DNA of 64,000 nt. Source: Lachnospiraceae bacterium. GTDB taxonomy: Bacteria; Bacillota; Clostridia; Lachnospirales; Lachnospiraceae. A program made the translations under genes and the position numbers. Shown piece by piece: positions 1 through 9,647 of the stretch; positions within the stretch are counted from its first letter, which is position 1, and the number at the start of each line of letters is the position of its first letter. Under the pieces are notes generated by a model. It made no database searches. It worked only from the letters and a program-made list of their open reading frames with translations, and was not told where the DNA came from. The stretch covers positions 62,001 through 126,000 of the forward strand of contig JAITGA010000016.1 of the NCBI GenBank assembly GCA_031280955.1, in the 5' to 3' direction.

Positions 1-30
1 TGATTTGCACACCACAAGAGAGGAGAAGGA

Positions 31-62
31 GACTGAGTCCTAATTGATATTAGGATTCAGTC
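31..62 (+). promoter_or_regulatory. Hairpin in the leader of the first lipoprotein gene
   Basis: Two 14-nt arms (31-44 and 49-62) around a 4-nt TGAT loop are complementary except for one position. No T-run follows, so this is not a standard intrinsic terminator. The hairpin ends 27 nt before the chosen ATG at 90 and does not cover the GGAG ribosome binding site. A role in mRNA stability or translation control is inference. The same kind of hairpin precedes the xylanase gene and the second lipoprotein gene. Confidence 0.5.
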
Positions 63-89
63 ACTTCCTTGCATAATGGAGAACAAACC

Positions 90-2402
90 ATGAAAAGAGT
101 ATTTTTGGCTTTCTTAATAATAACAAGCTTTGCGCTCGTATCGTGCGATAGAAATGGTACAGAAGAGAATGAAAACACGCAAATATCCGATTTGGCGACC
201 GATATCTATACAGTGATTACGCTTGCCGCACCTGATGAATTGATATATGACGAAAGCATATTTCAGAACCATCTTTACTATATATATTATCAAGGCATAA
301 CCACATATTCACACCCAATTGACAACCGCCAAGCGATGATCAGAAAAATTGATATTACTGACCATGCGGTGATTTTTGACATCCCCTTGGCTATCCCCGC
401 AGAGCAAACGATACAGCTTATGGACATTGATGAAGATGGAAATATTTATGTGCTTACGAGACAAGTTGATGAAAGATGGGAATGTTTAGATATTTATCTT
501 TATCAGTTCACGCCTGATGGTGAAATAGCTAGAGCAAAATCGATTCTTCCCGCCTTTGTTGAATTTGATAATTACACACCGCTTGACTTCATCATTGATG
601 ATGATGGGAATGGGTACATACTATCTTATGTAAGCTCAGGAAACGAGTTTAGAGCAGTGATTTTGGTCATCGACCCTGATGGCGATTTGCTTTTTTATGT
701 CGATGATATTAGATATGTCGGCTTTCTTTTTCAAGATACAAAGGGACAGGTTTATCTATACGCTAGTGAAAACAGAGGACATATCAGATACATGGCAGCA
801 ATTGACTTACACACACAAGGCTTAGGAGAAATAACGGATATAACGGCTCATGGTATGATGACCGACAATTTTGGAAATGTTTCTTCACATATAAGCAGTT
901 TGAGCTATCTGGAAAACAAAAACCTGTTTACTGCCAATCGGGGAGGCGTATATGAGCACAACATGGAAGACGAGACCTTGAAGACATGGTTTACTTGGCG
1001 TTCCTTAGATGTGGCTTTTGACGAAACAGGGAGAGCATACCCGCTTCTCGGCAATCAAGTGTTATGGGCAGACAGACCACATGGAGGTGGCGACCCGGGA
1101 TATCCCAAGCATATAACCTACTATTTGGTACGACCGGCGACGGCTGAGGAAATCGCAACAGCAGAAGAAAGAAAGAGAGAGATTGAGGAACAGGGAGATA
1201 ATAGCAATATGACTTTTGGATATCTTGGTTGGTATATGAGTAAACCGATCTTGGAGGCGGTTATGACATTCAATCGTACCAATCCAAGCGGTAGCAGGAT
1301 TGAGATAAAGCAATATGGAAGTTCTTTTACTGACATCACCGAACCGGGACTGTTAGAGCTTCAGCTTGACATTGCCAGCGGGAAATGCCCGGACATCTTA
1401 TTTTTGCCGCCGGATTTGTCTTATGGTTTGTTTGCGCAACAAGGTGTTTTTGAAAATCTTTACCCATACATGGAAGCTGATGATAGTTTTGATTGGATGG
1501 ATTATCAAGAAAATATAATTCGCGCTTATGAGATAGATGAACAATTATTTGCCTTGCCGATAGTGTACCATATCGAGGGTATGATAGGCAGTGCCACGGT
1601 GCTTGACGGTTTTTCAGATTGGGATATGGATGGGATAGAGGCTTTCGCCAATCGCTTTCCTGACAGCCAGATTTTTTACCAACCAACACAAATGGGGGTT
1701 TTGGATATTTGTCTAAAAGCCAACACCAGACATATTGCTGACTGGAGTAGCGGTGAATCAACTTTCAATCGTAGTTTACTCATCAAAATACTGGAGTTTG
1801 CCCATCGCTATACAAGTGATAGCAGATATTCTGACAATCGCAGTATGGAAGAGCGGGTAGCAGAAGGGGATTTGCTGCTGGCGCAGGGGATGATTCCTAT
1901 GGATAATACGTATTGGTTAGATTTGTTCGGGGAACAGGTTAGCTACATCGGTTTTCCTACAGAGTCGAACAATGACACAGCTGTCATAAATGCAGCGGGT
2001 TTTATCATCAATTCATACAATGTCGTCGCAGTCAGCAGTCAAAGCCGAAACAAAGATGCGGCGTGGCAGTTCATTAGTTCCTTGCTGACCAAGGAAATTC
2101 AATCGGACGGCAATATGAACGGTTATCCGTTGTTGAAAAGCAGTATGAATGAAAGTATTACCTTGATGCGGGAAAGATATGCTTTGCTTCCGGAGTTTAT
2201 AGATATTACCCTGCTTGATGAGAATGTAAACATGTTTCGGGAGATAAATGATAACGCCTACCAAATCCGCCTCTTTGACCGTCAAATCGATGATATAATC
2301 AAGGAAGAGGCAGGAGCATACTTTAGTGGGCAAAAATCGGTGGAAGATGTTGTTGCCATCATCGAAAACCGAGTAGGAATATACGTAAAAGAGGCGCGAT
2401 AA
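90..2402 (+). CDS. Lipoprotein with N-terminal propeller-like region and C-terminal extracellular solute-binding domain
   Basis: The ATG at 90 is chosen because GGAG lies 8 nt upstream and a clean lipoprotein signal follows it; an in-frame TTG at 69 has neither. Residues 1-19 are a type II signal peptide ending in LVSC with Cys19 as the lipidation site. About residues 35-340 hold repeated short motifs such as DEDGNIY, DDDGNGY and DTKGQVY, which suggest a beta-propeller. From about residue 380 the protein resembles family 1 ABC solute-binding proteins. No permease or ATPase gene lies nearby, so it may be an orphan sensor or binding protein. A full-length paralogue lies at 27842-30205 with a nearly identical C-terminal tail (key words EEAGAYFSGQKS). 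The ligand is unknown; a sugar or oligosaccharide is only a guess from context. Confidence 0.8.
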   Translation: MKRVFLAFLIITSFALVSCDRNGTEENENTQISDLATDIYTVITLAAPDELIYDESIFQNHLYYIYYQGITTYSHPIDNRQAMIRKIDITDHAVIFDIPLAIPAEQTIQLMDIDEDGNIYVLTRQVDERWECLDIYLYQFTPDGEIARAKSILPAFVEFDNYTPLDFIIDDDGNGYILSYVSSGNEFRAVILVIDPDGDLLFYVDDIRYVGFLFQDTKGQVYLYASENRGHIRYMAAIDLHTQGLGEITDITAHGMMTDNFGNVSSHISSLSYLENKNLFTANRGGVYEHNMEDETLKTWFTWRSLDVAFDETGRAYPLLGNQVLWADRPHGGGDPGYPKHITYYLVRPATAEEIATAEERKREIEEQGDNSNMTFGYLGWYMSKPILEAVMTFNRTNPSGSRIEIKQYGSSFTDITEPGLLELQLDIASGKCPDILFLPPDLSYGLFAQQGVFENLYPYMEADDSFDWMDYQENIIRAYEIDEQLFALPIVYHIEGMIGSATVLDGFSDWDMDGIEAFANRFPDSQIFYQPTQMGVLDICLKANTRHIADWSSGESTFNRSLLIKILEFAHRYTSDSRYSDNRSMEERVAEGDLLLAQGMIPMDNTYWLDLFGEQVSYIGFPTESNNDTAVINAAGFIINSYNVVAVSSQSRNKDAAWQFISSLLTKEIQSDGNMNGYPLLKSSMNESITLMRERYALLPEFIDITLLDENVNMFREINDNAYQIRLFDRQIDDIIKEEAGAYFSGQKSVEDVVAIIENRVGIYVKEAR

Positions 2403-2423
2403 AGTGAAAGTGAGTATAGTAAC

Positions 2424-3770
2424 ATGAAGAAATTTGCTTCGGATAATTCTCAACAAGATAATGTGTCTGAGAGTTACCGCAATCCTAAGAACCTCACTTG
2501 TTATACGAAGAGCAGTCCTGACTCAGGGTTACTGGCACGGATTGAATTGATTGTAAAAGTCGGTCCGTTTATGGAAAGGGAAAATGAAAAAGGACTTTCT
2601 CATTTTGTTGAACATATGAGTATCGACCATTTGACATTTCCGTATCTAAAGAGGTGCGAACATTTATCTTCGGAAGTCCCGACTTCATTTCATCGTGCCT
2701 ATACCAGTTTCAATGAAACGGTATACTTGTTTACCCAATATAGAAAGGATGAAAAGACGGATAGTATCTTTGTAACACGCGCATTATCAGCCATCAGGGA
2801 GATACTATCAGGGGAAATGCTGTCAGCGGACAGTATCGAACGAGTCAGGGATGATGTGCGAAAGGAATACGACTCATTTGACACGGGCAAGGAAACAGCG
2901 GTTAAAGCTCTGTTTCGTGATGAGTTTCCCGAGCTTCGCTTACCGATTGGCGATATTTTACTTATTGATAATTTTGGCTTTGAGGATGTGGTACATTTTC
3001 ATCGCCAATGGTATACGATGAACAATGCGGCGATAGTCATATGTAGTAACCTGGAGCAAGAACAAGTAGCAGAGATTGTCCGCCATGAGTTTTCTGACAC
3101 GCAAATAAATGTACATGAGAGCAAAGAGATTCATATAGACATCGAGGATGTGGAAGACGCAGCAAACCATCCATGTGAAGTCACTTGTCATAAAAGTGAG
3201 AAGAACCGAGAAGATGATGAGAAACGACTTTACTTCATCTCCAAATCAAAGCGTTCATTGACATCAGATGATGAGTATGTAGAATCATTGGTGGTGATAG
3301 ATTTGACACTGGAAATAATAAGGATAATCAACGGCGATATAAGAATAGATGGTAGTCTCTTCGTAGAAGAGATAGATACTGCTGCGGAAATTTTCTCCCA
3401 TGATTGGCATTTGATTCGTATTCGCATTACACTTATGAAGAAGACAGAAGGTATACCAATCATCACAAATTGCTTGAAAGAGATGAATTTTAATGAAAAC
3501 GATTATCAGGTAGCGAAAGAAAGATACACAAATAGGGTGGATAATTATTTAGAATTGCTTGCAAATTCAGCAAAGAACCATCGGCAGTTTATGCATGAGA
3601 GTGTCCAAAACTTTCTCTATGATGAACCGATACTTGATATCGACACAGAAGTAAAGTATGCACGACAGGCACTTCTCAATATATCATATGAAGATGTAAA
3701 GAAGTGCGCAGATTTCATCATGAAAAATCTAACCCTCATTTCTCCCTCATTTACCGGTTTCCAACATTAG
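2424..3770 (+). CDS. M16 family (pitrilysin/insulinase-like) zinc peptidase
   Basis: The 448-residue protein carries the inverted zinc motif HFVEH at residues 60-64, the family's HxxEH signature, and an Arg-x-x-x-Glu region around Glu148 at the usual distance for the third zinc ligand. The length fits one M16B half. It has no signal peptide, so it probably acts in the cytoplasm or at the inner membrane face. It starts 21 nt after the lipoprotein gene and a CPBP membrane protease follows, so the three are likely co-transcribed. M16 peptidases process peptides; some occur in peptide-maturation or bacteriocin loci, but no precursor peptide was recognised here. Similarity to the family outside the motif is weak, so the substrate is unknown. 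Confidence 0.75.
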   Translation: MKKFASDNSQQDNVSESYRNPKNLTCYTKSSPDSGLLARIELIVKVGPFMERENEKGLSHFVEHMSIDHLTFPYLKRCEHLSSEVPTSFHRAYTSFNETVYLFTQYRKDEKTDSIFVTRALSAIREILSGEMLSADSIERVRDDVRKEYDSFDTGKETAVKALFRDEFPELRLPIGDILLIDNFGFEDVVHFHRQWYTMNNAAIVICSNLEQEQVAEIVRHEFSDTQINVHESKEIHIDIEDVEDAANHPCEVTCHKSEKNREDDEKRLYFISKSKRSLTSDDEYVESLVVIDLTLEIIRIINGDIRIDGSLFVEEIDTAAEIFSHDWHLIRIRITLMKKTEGIPIITNCLKEMNFNENDYQVAKERYTNRVDNYLELLANSAKNHRQFMHESVQNFLYDEPILDIDTEVKYARQALLNISYEDVKKCADFIMKNLTLISPSFTGFQH

Positions 3771-3829
3771 TGTATAATGTGATTATATAGTACAAGAAAT
3801 TGGTTGGCGGAGCAGTATCGGAGGTCATT

Positions 3830-4798
3830 ATGAAATTACTTAGACAGGAACGTTTCTTTTGGATACGAGGGGTCGTGGTGTTTATTATTACTATGGCTCT
3901 GATGTTTACATTGGGTTATTGGGTACAGAGTAATTTTGGTCTTTATGGTGTCTTTTATACGCAATTGCTCTTTATAGTTATATCAATTGCGGGAATATTC
4001 ATCCTTCGATTGAAGGTAAAGGATGTTTTACCAGTCAAAGTTCCACGCATGTCCCAGATATTTGGTGTGATAATCATGGTAATCTCGGCTCTGATTCCGG
4101 TGGCGGCGTTGGCGATGATAAATCAGCTGGTGTTTCCCGAAGCAATAGAAACAGCGGATTTTATGGGGGAACTATTCCGTTCAACTCCTGTTTGGATTGG
4201 CTTTTTGATTGTATCTGTTGCCCCTGCTATTTGTGAGGAGATTTTGCACCGCGGGGTCATTCAACACACTTTTGAACGCTCTGGCTTTCGGAGTAAGTGG
4301 GTGACGCTGCTTAGCATCGGTTTGATTTTTGGCTTATTCCACATTGACTATACTCGCTATGCAGTCACGGCTCTGCTGGGAATAGTCATGGCGTATATAA
4401 TGATAGAAACGAAGAATATTCTTTTACCCATGCTTTATCACTTTTTGCACAATGCTATTAGCTTTTCCGCAGGTGTTGTGGAGGACGCAGATATACTGGG
4501 GGAAACAACGCCGCAAGTGATGCCTAGCAACGAAGCTATGCTAACGGGACTAGGGTTTTTGTTGATATTGAGCGCAGGAGCTCTCTTTGCAATTCGTCTG
4601 GGGGCAAGGCTTATCGGAGCGCGGTTGTCTGACCTCGACGAAGAGGAACGTCAGCGGCGCATGAAAGAACGAAGAAAAATGAGAATCATCACCGTTATCG
4701 CAAGCTCGGTTCTGTTTGTCATGGGGGTTATCCTGATAGCAGTATATGTGGGGCAAGCAGAGATGTTTCAAGAACTGGTTCAAGAACTGATGAATTAA
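3830..4798 (+). CDS. CPBP family intramembrane glutamic endopeptidase
   Basis: The ATG at 3830 has GGAGG 5 nt upstream; an in-frame TTG at 3800 lacks a site. The 322-residue protein has several hydrophobic segments and the CPBP (Abi/CAAX protease-like) motifs: EEILHR with Glu136-Glu137 and Arg141, a second motif FGLFH ending in His171, and HFLHN with His204 and Asn208. These form the membrane active site in the Rce1/MroQ fold. The C-terminal part has a basic cytoplasmic stretch (about residues 265-285) and a last membrane helix. Family members process prenylated proteins or signal peptides, or give self-immunity to bacteriocins. The M16 peptidase just upstream suggests a proteolytic pair, which is inference. 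Confidence 0.88.
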   Translation: MKLLRQERFFWIRGVVVFIITMALMFTLGYWVQSNFGLYGVFYTQLLFIVISIAGIFILRLKVKDVLPVKVPRMSQIFGVIIMVISALIPVAALAMINQLVFPEAIETADFMGELFRSTPVWIGFLIVSVAPAICEEILHRGVIQHTFERSGFRSKWVTLLSIGLIFGLFHIDYTRYAVTALLGIVMAYIMIETKNILLPMLYHFLHNAISFSAGVVEDADILGETTPQVMPSNEAMLTGLGFLLILSAGALFAIRLGARLIGARLSDLDEEERQRRMKERRKMRIITVIASSVLFVMGVILIAVYVGQAEMFQELVQELMN

Positions 4799-4932
4799 AC
4801 TGTGTAAGCGATAGATGAGGCGATGTGAGCCGGAGATAGTGTATTTGTTTTGAAAGGCAGTCAGCTTGGAGCATTTTGGCATTTTCACATCACTACTTGC
4901 CAAAAGACTAGATATAGTGTAGTATTGTTCCT

Positions 4933-4964
4933 GTACCGCAGATGTAGCAGTTTGGTTGCGGTAC
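4933..4964. repeat. 8-bp inverted repeat in the gap before the GH13 gene
   Basis: GTACCGCA at 4933-4940 is repeated in inverse at 4957-4964 with a 16-nt spacer. It lies in the 220-nt gap between the CPBP gene and the GH13 gene. It could be an operator or a weak hairpin; no T-run follows. Nothing else was recognised in this gap. Confidence 0.35.
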
Positions 4965-5018
4965 GGTTTGGACGTATTATTTGCTGGCAAACAAAGAGCA
5001 GTTTAGAGAGTATATCCG

Positions 5019-7181
5019 ATGGATTTTGGCAAAGCCATTCGTGCTGAGCAAAACAATCATTACATATCAACCATGCGACCGCTTTTTAATCGCCGTGCCT
5101 TATTCAGCGATTTGACGGAAGATTTCATTTCGCCGCTCGAACCGAACGCTTTCGGGCGGGTGACGATTACCTTTCAAACAGAAAAAGACAATGTTGATCA
5201 AGTCTGGCTTTGTTCCGTCACTGACAAGTTCATGATGATGAAAACCGATACCGATGATTTGCTTGACTACTACGAAGTGGAAATCCAACTGGAGGATACG
5301 CCGTTTTATTACTATTTCTCTGTTCATTCCGGCAAGATTACCTGTTTTTATGATCGGCGCGGGGTGGTGAAAGAGCTTGAGCCTTATTATATGATGCGCA
5401 TTATCCCCGGCTTCAAGACCCCCGACTGGGCAAAAGGGGCGGTAATGTATCAAATATATGTTGACCGCTTTTTCAATGGCGACCCTGACAATGATGTCCT
5501 CACCAATGAGTATCACTATGTCGGCGGCGACGTGGAGAGAGTCGAGGATTGGAACAAATACCCTGCCAGTTTCGGGGTACGTGAGTTTTACGGTGGTGAT
5601 TTGCAAGGGGTTATCGACAAGCTCGACTATCTGGTAGAGCTTGGTATTGATGCTATTTATTTTAACCCGCTCTTTGTCTCTCCGTCCAATCATAAGTACG
5701 ATATCCAGGACTACGACAGCATAGACCCGCATATCGGGGTCATCGTCAAGGATGAGGGCGATTTGTTATCGGGAAAAGAATATGAAAACCGCATGGCAAG
5801 CCGCTACAAAACTCGTGTCACCAATAAGGAAAATCTTGATGCCAGTAATATGCTCTTTGCCAAACTGGTAAAAGAAGCACACAAGCGGGGAATCAAGGTC
5901 ATACTGGATGGTGTTTTCAATCACTGCGGTTCATTTAACAAGTGGATGGATCGTGAGCGTATCTATGAAAATGCCCTCGGTTATGAAAAGGGTGCGTATT
6001 GCTCTGCCGATAGTCCGTATCGCAGTTACTTCAATTTCATGGGTAGCAGCAACAGTGACTGGCCATACAATGGCAAATATGATGGTTGGTGGGGTTTTGA
6101 CACGTTACCCAAGCTCAATTATGAGGGCTCACGCGACCTCTTCCATTATATGATGAACATTGCCGCCAAATGGGTAGCTCCCCCTTACAATGCCGATGGT
6201 TGGCGACTTGACGTAGCCGCAGATCTTGGTCATACGCCGGAGTTTAATCATTATTTTTGGAAAGAGTTCCGCAAGGCAGTCAAAAGAGCCAATCCCGATG
6301 CTATTATTCTCGCAGAACATTATGGTAGTGCCGCCGAATGGTTAAATGGCGATGAATGGGATACAGTAATGAACTACGATGCGTTCATGGATCCCATCAG
6401 TTGGTTTTTGACAGGAATGCAAAAACATAGCGATGATTATCGTGCCGACCTACATGGTAATGCCGATGGTTTTTGGGGAGCAATGCAAGCGAATATGGCG
6501 GTCTTTTCGATGCCGTCACTTTTGGTAGCGATGAATGAGCTTTCAAACCATGACCACTCCCGCTTTTTGACGAGAACGAACGGAAAAGTAGGGCGGAGTA
6601 ACAATCTGGGACCGGAAGCGGCTAATGAGGGAATAAAGAAAGCGGTCATGCGTGAGGCAGTTGTGATTCAAATGACGTGGCCGGGTGCGCCGACGATTTA
6701 TTATGGTGATGAAGCAGGACTATGTGGTTTCACCGACCCTGACAACCGCCGCACATATCCTTGGGGCAATGAAGATTTCGTCATGATTACCCTGCATCAG
6801 GAACTGATTCGCATCCACAAGGAAAACAAGGAGTTTCTCACGGGAGCGTTGCGGCAACTGGATAGCAGCCATAATTTCCTCGCATATGCCCGCTTTACCC
6901 GCCAAGGTAAGTCAATTGTCCTTATCAACAATAATGATTATGAGGTAGGCAAGGATATCATCGTCTGGCATTTGGGGATACCACGCCAGTCGGTCATGAG
7001 GCGTTTGATTTTGACTGATGAAGCAGGATTTAATGTAGATAGCGTTGATTATCAAATCACATCGGGACGGCTCTCTTTTGTAATGCCGCCGATGTCGGCA
7101 ATGATACTTAGGTATCAGGAAGAAGACTGCCCGACGAAGAAATCAGTCGGGAGGATTTATTTTCGCTTCGACAAGCGTTAG
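5019..7181 (+). CDS. GH13 alpha-glucan hydrolase (cyclomaltodextrinase/neopullulanase-like)
   Basis: The protein has an N-terminal beta-sandwich (about 20-125) and a GH13 barrel from about 135. The catalytic triad is visible: Asp398 in GWRLD (nucleophile), Glu433 in LAEH (acid/base) and Asp512 in NHDH (transition-state stabiliser). The N-terminal domain and the YQIYVDRF start of the barrel match the maltogenic amylase, cyclomaltodextrinase and neopullulanase group. No signal peptide is present, so it likely cleaves imported maltodextrins in the cytoplasm. The ribosome binding site for 5019 is weak. An in-frame ATG at 5073, just before the conserved FNRRALFSD, is an alternative start. The next gene, a hybrid histidine kinase, starts 24 nt downstream. 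Confidence 0.9.
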   Translation: MDFGKAIRAEQNNHYISTMRPLFNRRALFSDLTEDFISPLEPNAFGRVTITFQTEKDNVDQVWLCSVTDKFMMMKTDTDDLLDYYEVEIQLEDTPFYYYFSVHSGKITCFYDRRGVVKELEPYYMMRIIPGFKTPDWAKGAVMYQIYVDRFFNGDPDNDVLTNEYHYVGGDVERVEDWNKYPASFGVREFYGGDLQGVIDKLDYLVELGIDAIYFNPLFVSPSNHKYDIQDYDSIDPHIGVIVKDEGDLLSGKEYENRMASRYKTRVTNKENLDASNMLFAKLVKEAHKRGIKVILDGVFNHCGSFNKWMDRERIYENALGYEKGAYCSADSPYRSYFNFMGSSNSDWPYNGKYDGWWGFDTLPKLNYEGSRDLFHYMMNIAAKWVAPPYNADGWRLDVAADLGHTPEFNHYFWKEFRKAVKRANPDAIILAEHYGSAAEWLNGDEWDTVMNYDAFMDPISWFLTGMQKHSDDYRADLHGNADGFWGAMQANMAVFSMPSLLVAMNELSNHDHSRFLTRTNGKVGRSNNLGPEAANEGIKKAVMREAVVIQMTWPGAPTIYYGDEAGLCGFTDPDNRRTYPWGNEDFVMITLHQELIRIHKENKEFLTGALRQLDSSHNFLAYARFTRQGKSIVLINNNDYEVGKDIIVWHLGIPRQSVMRRLILTDEAGFNVDSVDYQITSGRLSFVMPPMSAMILRYQEEDCPTKKSVGRIYFRFDKR

Positions 7182-7205
7182 ATTCGAAGTAGTTTATGAG
7201 GCGAA

Positions 7206-9458
7206 ATGAAAAAGAATACTTCATTAATGAAAAAGGATAAAATGGTTTACTATATTAAGAGGGCAACAGGTGTCTTTCTTCTGTTAGTTGTGCTTGCCGT
7301 TTCACTTTCAATTGGCGGTGTCTATCAGTTCATTGGTTTGGCTCTTTGTGCTGTTTCTCTGGTGGTGTATATCGCCATTGAGGGAAAGCACTGGTCGGCA
7401 CTAAAGAATATACATGAGCAACTAAATACCAAGAATGAAGAGCTTCATGACCAAAGCACCCAGCTTTCGGATCAAGTAGAAAGTCTGGCAGATTTGAATG
7501 CGCGGCTGGAACTCATGATTTCGATGACTCCGGGCTTGTTGGTCGAAAACTTAGATGAACTCGAAAAGGTGAGAATCGAGGGAAAAGCAGCGTCTCGCTT
7601 CGATTTTTGCTCCGGCTTAATGGACAAGGGACTTTTCTTGAAACGGATACACCCCTCCGACTTTATCCAGTATTTTATCAGCTACGGCAAGATGGCAGAT
7701 GGTACATATAGTATCGGCGACGAGGTGAGAGAAGAGATTCGCCTCCAGTTAGGCAGCGGTGAGTATGTATGGACTGAATGTTTCTTTTCCGTGCTTAGCA
7801 CATCAGAGGGAATCAAAAGAGTCGTATGTACATTTAATGATATTGATGAGCAAAAACGCCAGCTCACCGAACATGGGAATATTATCCAGAGCTTGAGTAA
7901 TCAATATAGCACCTTACTCATCGTAGACCTTGCCGGTGATAATTATGATGTCATCAAGGATGAGCGGGGACTGGAACGACGGATTCCCACAAAAGGAGCA
8001 TATACACGGCTCTGCAAGATATTCTTCGGGACAAGGGTGGTGGCAGATGATCGTGTTGCATTGCTCGACCAACTGGAAATTGCACATATTGAACGGCATT
8101 TGTCAGTAGATTCACCGGTCATGGAGGTGGAGTACATGCGCAAGCAAGAGCGTGATAGTGCCGAGCGGTGGGAGCGTGTGACGATGATAGAGGTGGCGGC
8201 GGAAGGGGATTTGTCTACATTGGTGATGATGGGCATCAACGACATTACCAAGCAAAAAAAGGAAGAGATAAGTAACCGCCAGATAATTCAAGATGCGATG
8301 CTGGCGGCGACACAGGCGAATAATGCCAAGAGTGATTTCCTTTCACGAATGTCCCACGACATCCGTACCCCGCTCAATGCCATCATCGGAATGTCAGTAA
8401 TAGCACGGAAAAATATTGATAATTATGAGCGGATTCGTGATTGTCTGGGAAAAATAGATGGAGCGAGCAAGCACTTACTTGATTTGGTCAACAAAGTCCT
8501 AGATATGAGCAGAATTGAAAGCGGTCGGGTTATTATTGTCACCGAAGAGGTGGATTTGCATGAGTTGATCAGCAATATTCATATAATAGTTGAAAGTCTG
8601 GCAGACGAGAAATCGCATACTCTGATATTTAACAAAGATACCCTGACCCATCCCTTTGTGGTTGGCGATACATCAAGGATACAACAGATACTAACGAACC
8701 TTTTGTCCAATGCCATAAAATACACACCAAAGGGTGGGGAAATAGTCTTTACTGTCAACGAGTTACCCGGCGAGCCGGGGAGTAGCGTTTATGAGTTTAT
8801 GATTGAGGATAACGGGGTGGGTATGACACCGGAGTTTGTGAGTGAACTCTATGAACCTTTCAGTCGTGTTGATGACTCACGGACGAGCAAAATCGAAGGT
8901 ACCGGTCTGGGAATGGCGATTGTCCAAAACTTGATTTTGATGATGGATGGATATATCAATGTTGAAAGTGAGGTTGGCGCGGGGACAAAGTTCACCGTAT
9001 CGCTGCCGCTAAAGCATGTTGAAGCGGGCAAAGGCGCAGAGCGGGAAAAAGTGGAACAGCGGACAGAATTCCCCGGCAGACGGATACTGATGGTTGAAGA
9101 CAATGAGTTAAATATGGAGATAGCGGTTGACTTGTTGGAAATTACCGGGATTACGGTGGAAACAGCGGAGAACGGGTTGATTGCTTTTGAAAAAGTGGTA
9201 AAAACACCGGAGAATTATTATGACCTCATTTTCATGGATATTCAAATGCCGGTGATGAATGGGTATGAAGCCGCCAAGGCAATCCGCGCCCTCAAACGTG
9301 ATGATGCGGCGACTCTGCCGATTGTAGCGGTCACGGCGAATGCGTTTGCCGAGGATGTGCAAAAGACCCGTGAGGCGGGGATGAATGACCATATTGCGAA
9401 GCCGATTAGTTTTGCACAGTTACTGGGGGCGATGAATACTTATATTAAGACACCATAA
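7206..9458 (+). CDS. Hybrid sensor histidine kinase with PAS-like domains and receiver
   Basis: A GAGGCG site precedes the ATG. Residues 18-58 form two closely spaced membrane segments, 65-105 look coiled-coil, and two PAS-like regions cover about 105-215 and 225-350. HisKA follows with His384 in MSHDIRTPLN. The ATPase domain shows an N box near 501-505, a G1 box DNGVGM at 535-540 and a G2 box GTGLGM at 565-570. A receiver domain starts at about 626 with Glu631-Asp632 and phosphoacceptor Asp678. A C-terminal receiver on a kinase implies an internal phosphorelay or control of kinase activity. No separate output regulator is adjacent. The signal is unknown; the polysaccharide neighbours make a nutrient signal plausible. 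Confidence 0.92.
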   Translation: MKKNTSLMKKDKMVYYIKRATGVFLLLVVLAVSLSIGGVYQFIGLALCAVSLVVYIAIEGKHWSALKNIHEQLNTKNEELHDQSTQLSDQVESLADLNARLELMISMTPGLLVENLDELEKVRIEGKAASRFDFCSGLMDKGLFLKRIHPSDFIQYFISYGKMADGTYSIGDEVREEIRLQLGSGEYVWTECFFSVLSTSEGIKRVVCTFNDIDEQKRQLTEHGNIIQSLSNQYSTLLIVDLAGDNYDVIKDERGLERRIPTKGAYTRLCKIFFGTRVVADDRVALLDQLEIAHIERHLSVDSPVMEVEYMRKQERDSAERWERVTMIEVAAEGDLSTLVMMGINDITKQKKEEISNRQIIQDAMLAATQANNAKSDFLSRMSHDIRTPLNAIIGMSVIARKNIDNYERIRDCLGKIDGASKHLLDLVNKVLDMSRIESGRVIIVTEEVDLHELISNIHIIVESLADEKSHTLIFNKDTLTHPFVVGDTSRIQQILTNLLSNAIKYTPKGGEIVFTVNELPGEPGSSVYEFMIEDNGVGMTPEFVSELYEPFSRVDDSRTSKIEGTGLGMAIVQNLILMMDGYINVESEVGAGTKFTVSLPLKHVEAGKGAEREKVEQRTEFPGRRILMVEDNELNMEIAVDLLEITGITVETAENGLIAFEKVVKTPENYYDLIFMDIQMPVMNGYEAAKAIRALKRDDAATLPIVAVTANAFAEDVQKTREAGMNDHIAKPISFAQLLGAMNTYIKTP

Positions 9459-9530
9459 ATATATTTGGGGATTATCCGATATATAGAGTAACTATTTAAC
9501 CCTATTTCTTTAGAAGGAGACAGGAGATAA

Positions 9531-9548
9531 ATGGAAGAAAAAGTATAA
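9531..9548 (+). other. Five-codon minigene with a strong ribosome binding site, upstream of the xylanase
   Basis: AGGAG lies 5 nt before an ATG followed by four sense codons (Met-Glu-Glu-Lys-Val) and TAA. The stop codon overlaps the left arm of the hairpin at 9547-9583. The arrangement looks like a leader peptide that would place a ribosome against the hairpin. It may equally be the start of a decayed gene. Only inspection supports it. Confidence 0.3.
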
Positions 9549-9583
9549 TGTACATCTTAGATTACGAATCTAAGGTGTACATT
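9547..9583 (+). promoter_or_regulatory. Strong hairpin in the xylanase leader
   Basis: Arms of 17 nt at 9547-9563 and 9567-9583 with a 3-nt ACG loop are complementary except for one position. No T-run follows on the plus strand, which argues against a simple terminator for the upstream kinase gene. It lies 64 nt before the xylanase ATG. Possible roles are mRNA stabilisation, an RNA processing site or a regulator binding site. Confidence 0.5.
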
Positions 9584-9647
9584 CCAAGCGCAATAAAGTA
9601 GCAAGAATACATAACGAGGTATTATAAGAATAAAGAAAGGGAATCAA

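Noticed and set aside
4850..5047. Open frame of 65 codons in the gap before the GH13 gene
   Set aside because: No ribosome binding site, unusual composition rich in Cys and Arg, and overlap with the GH13 start; likely chance.
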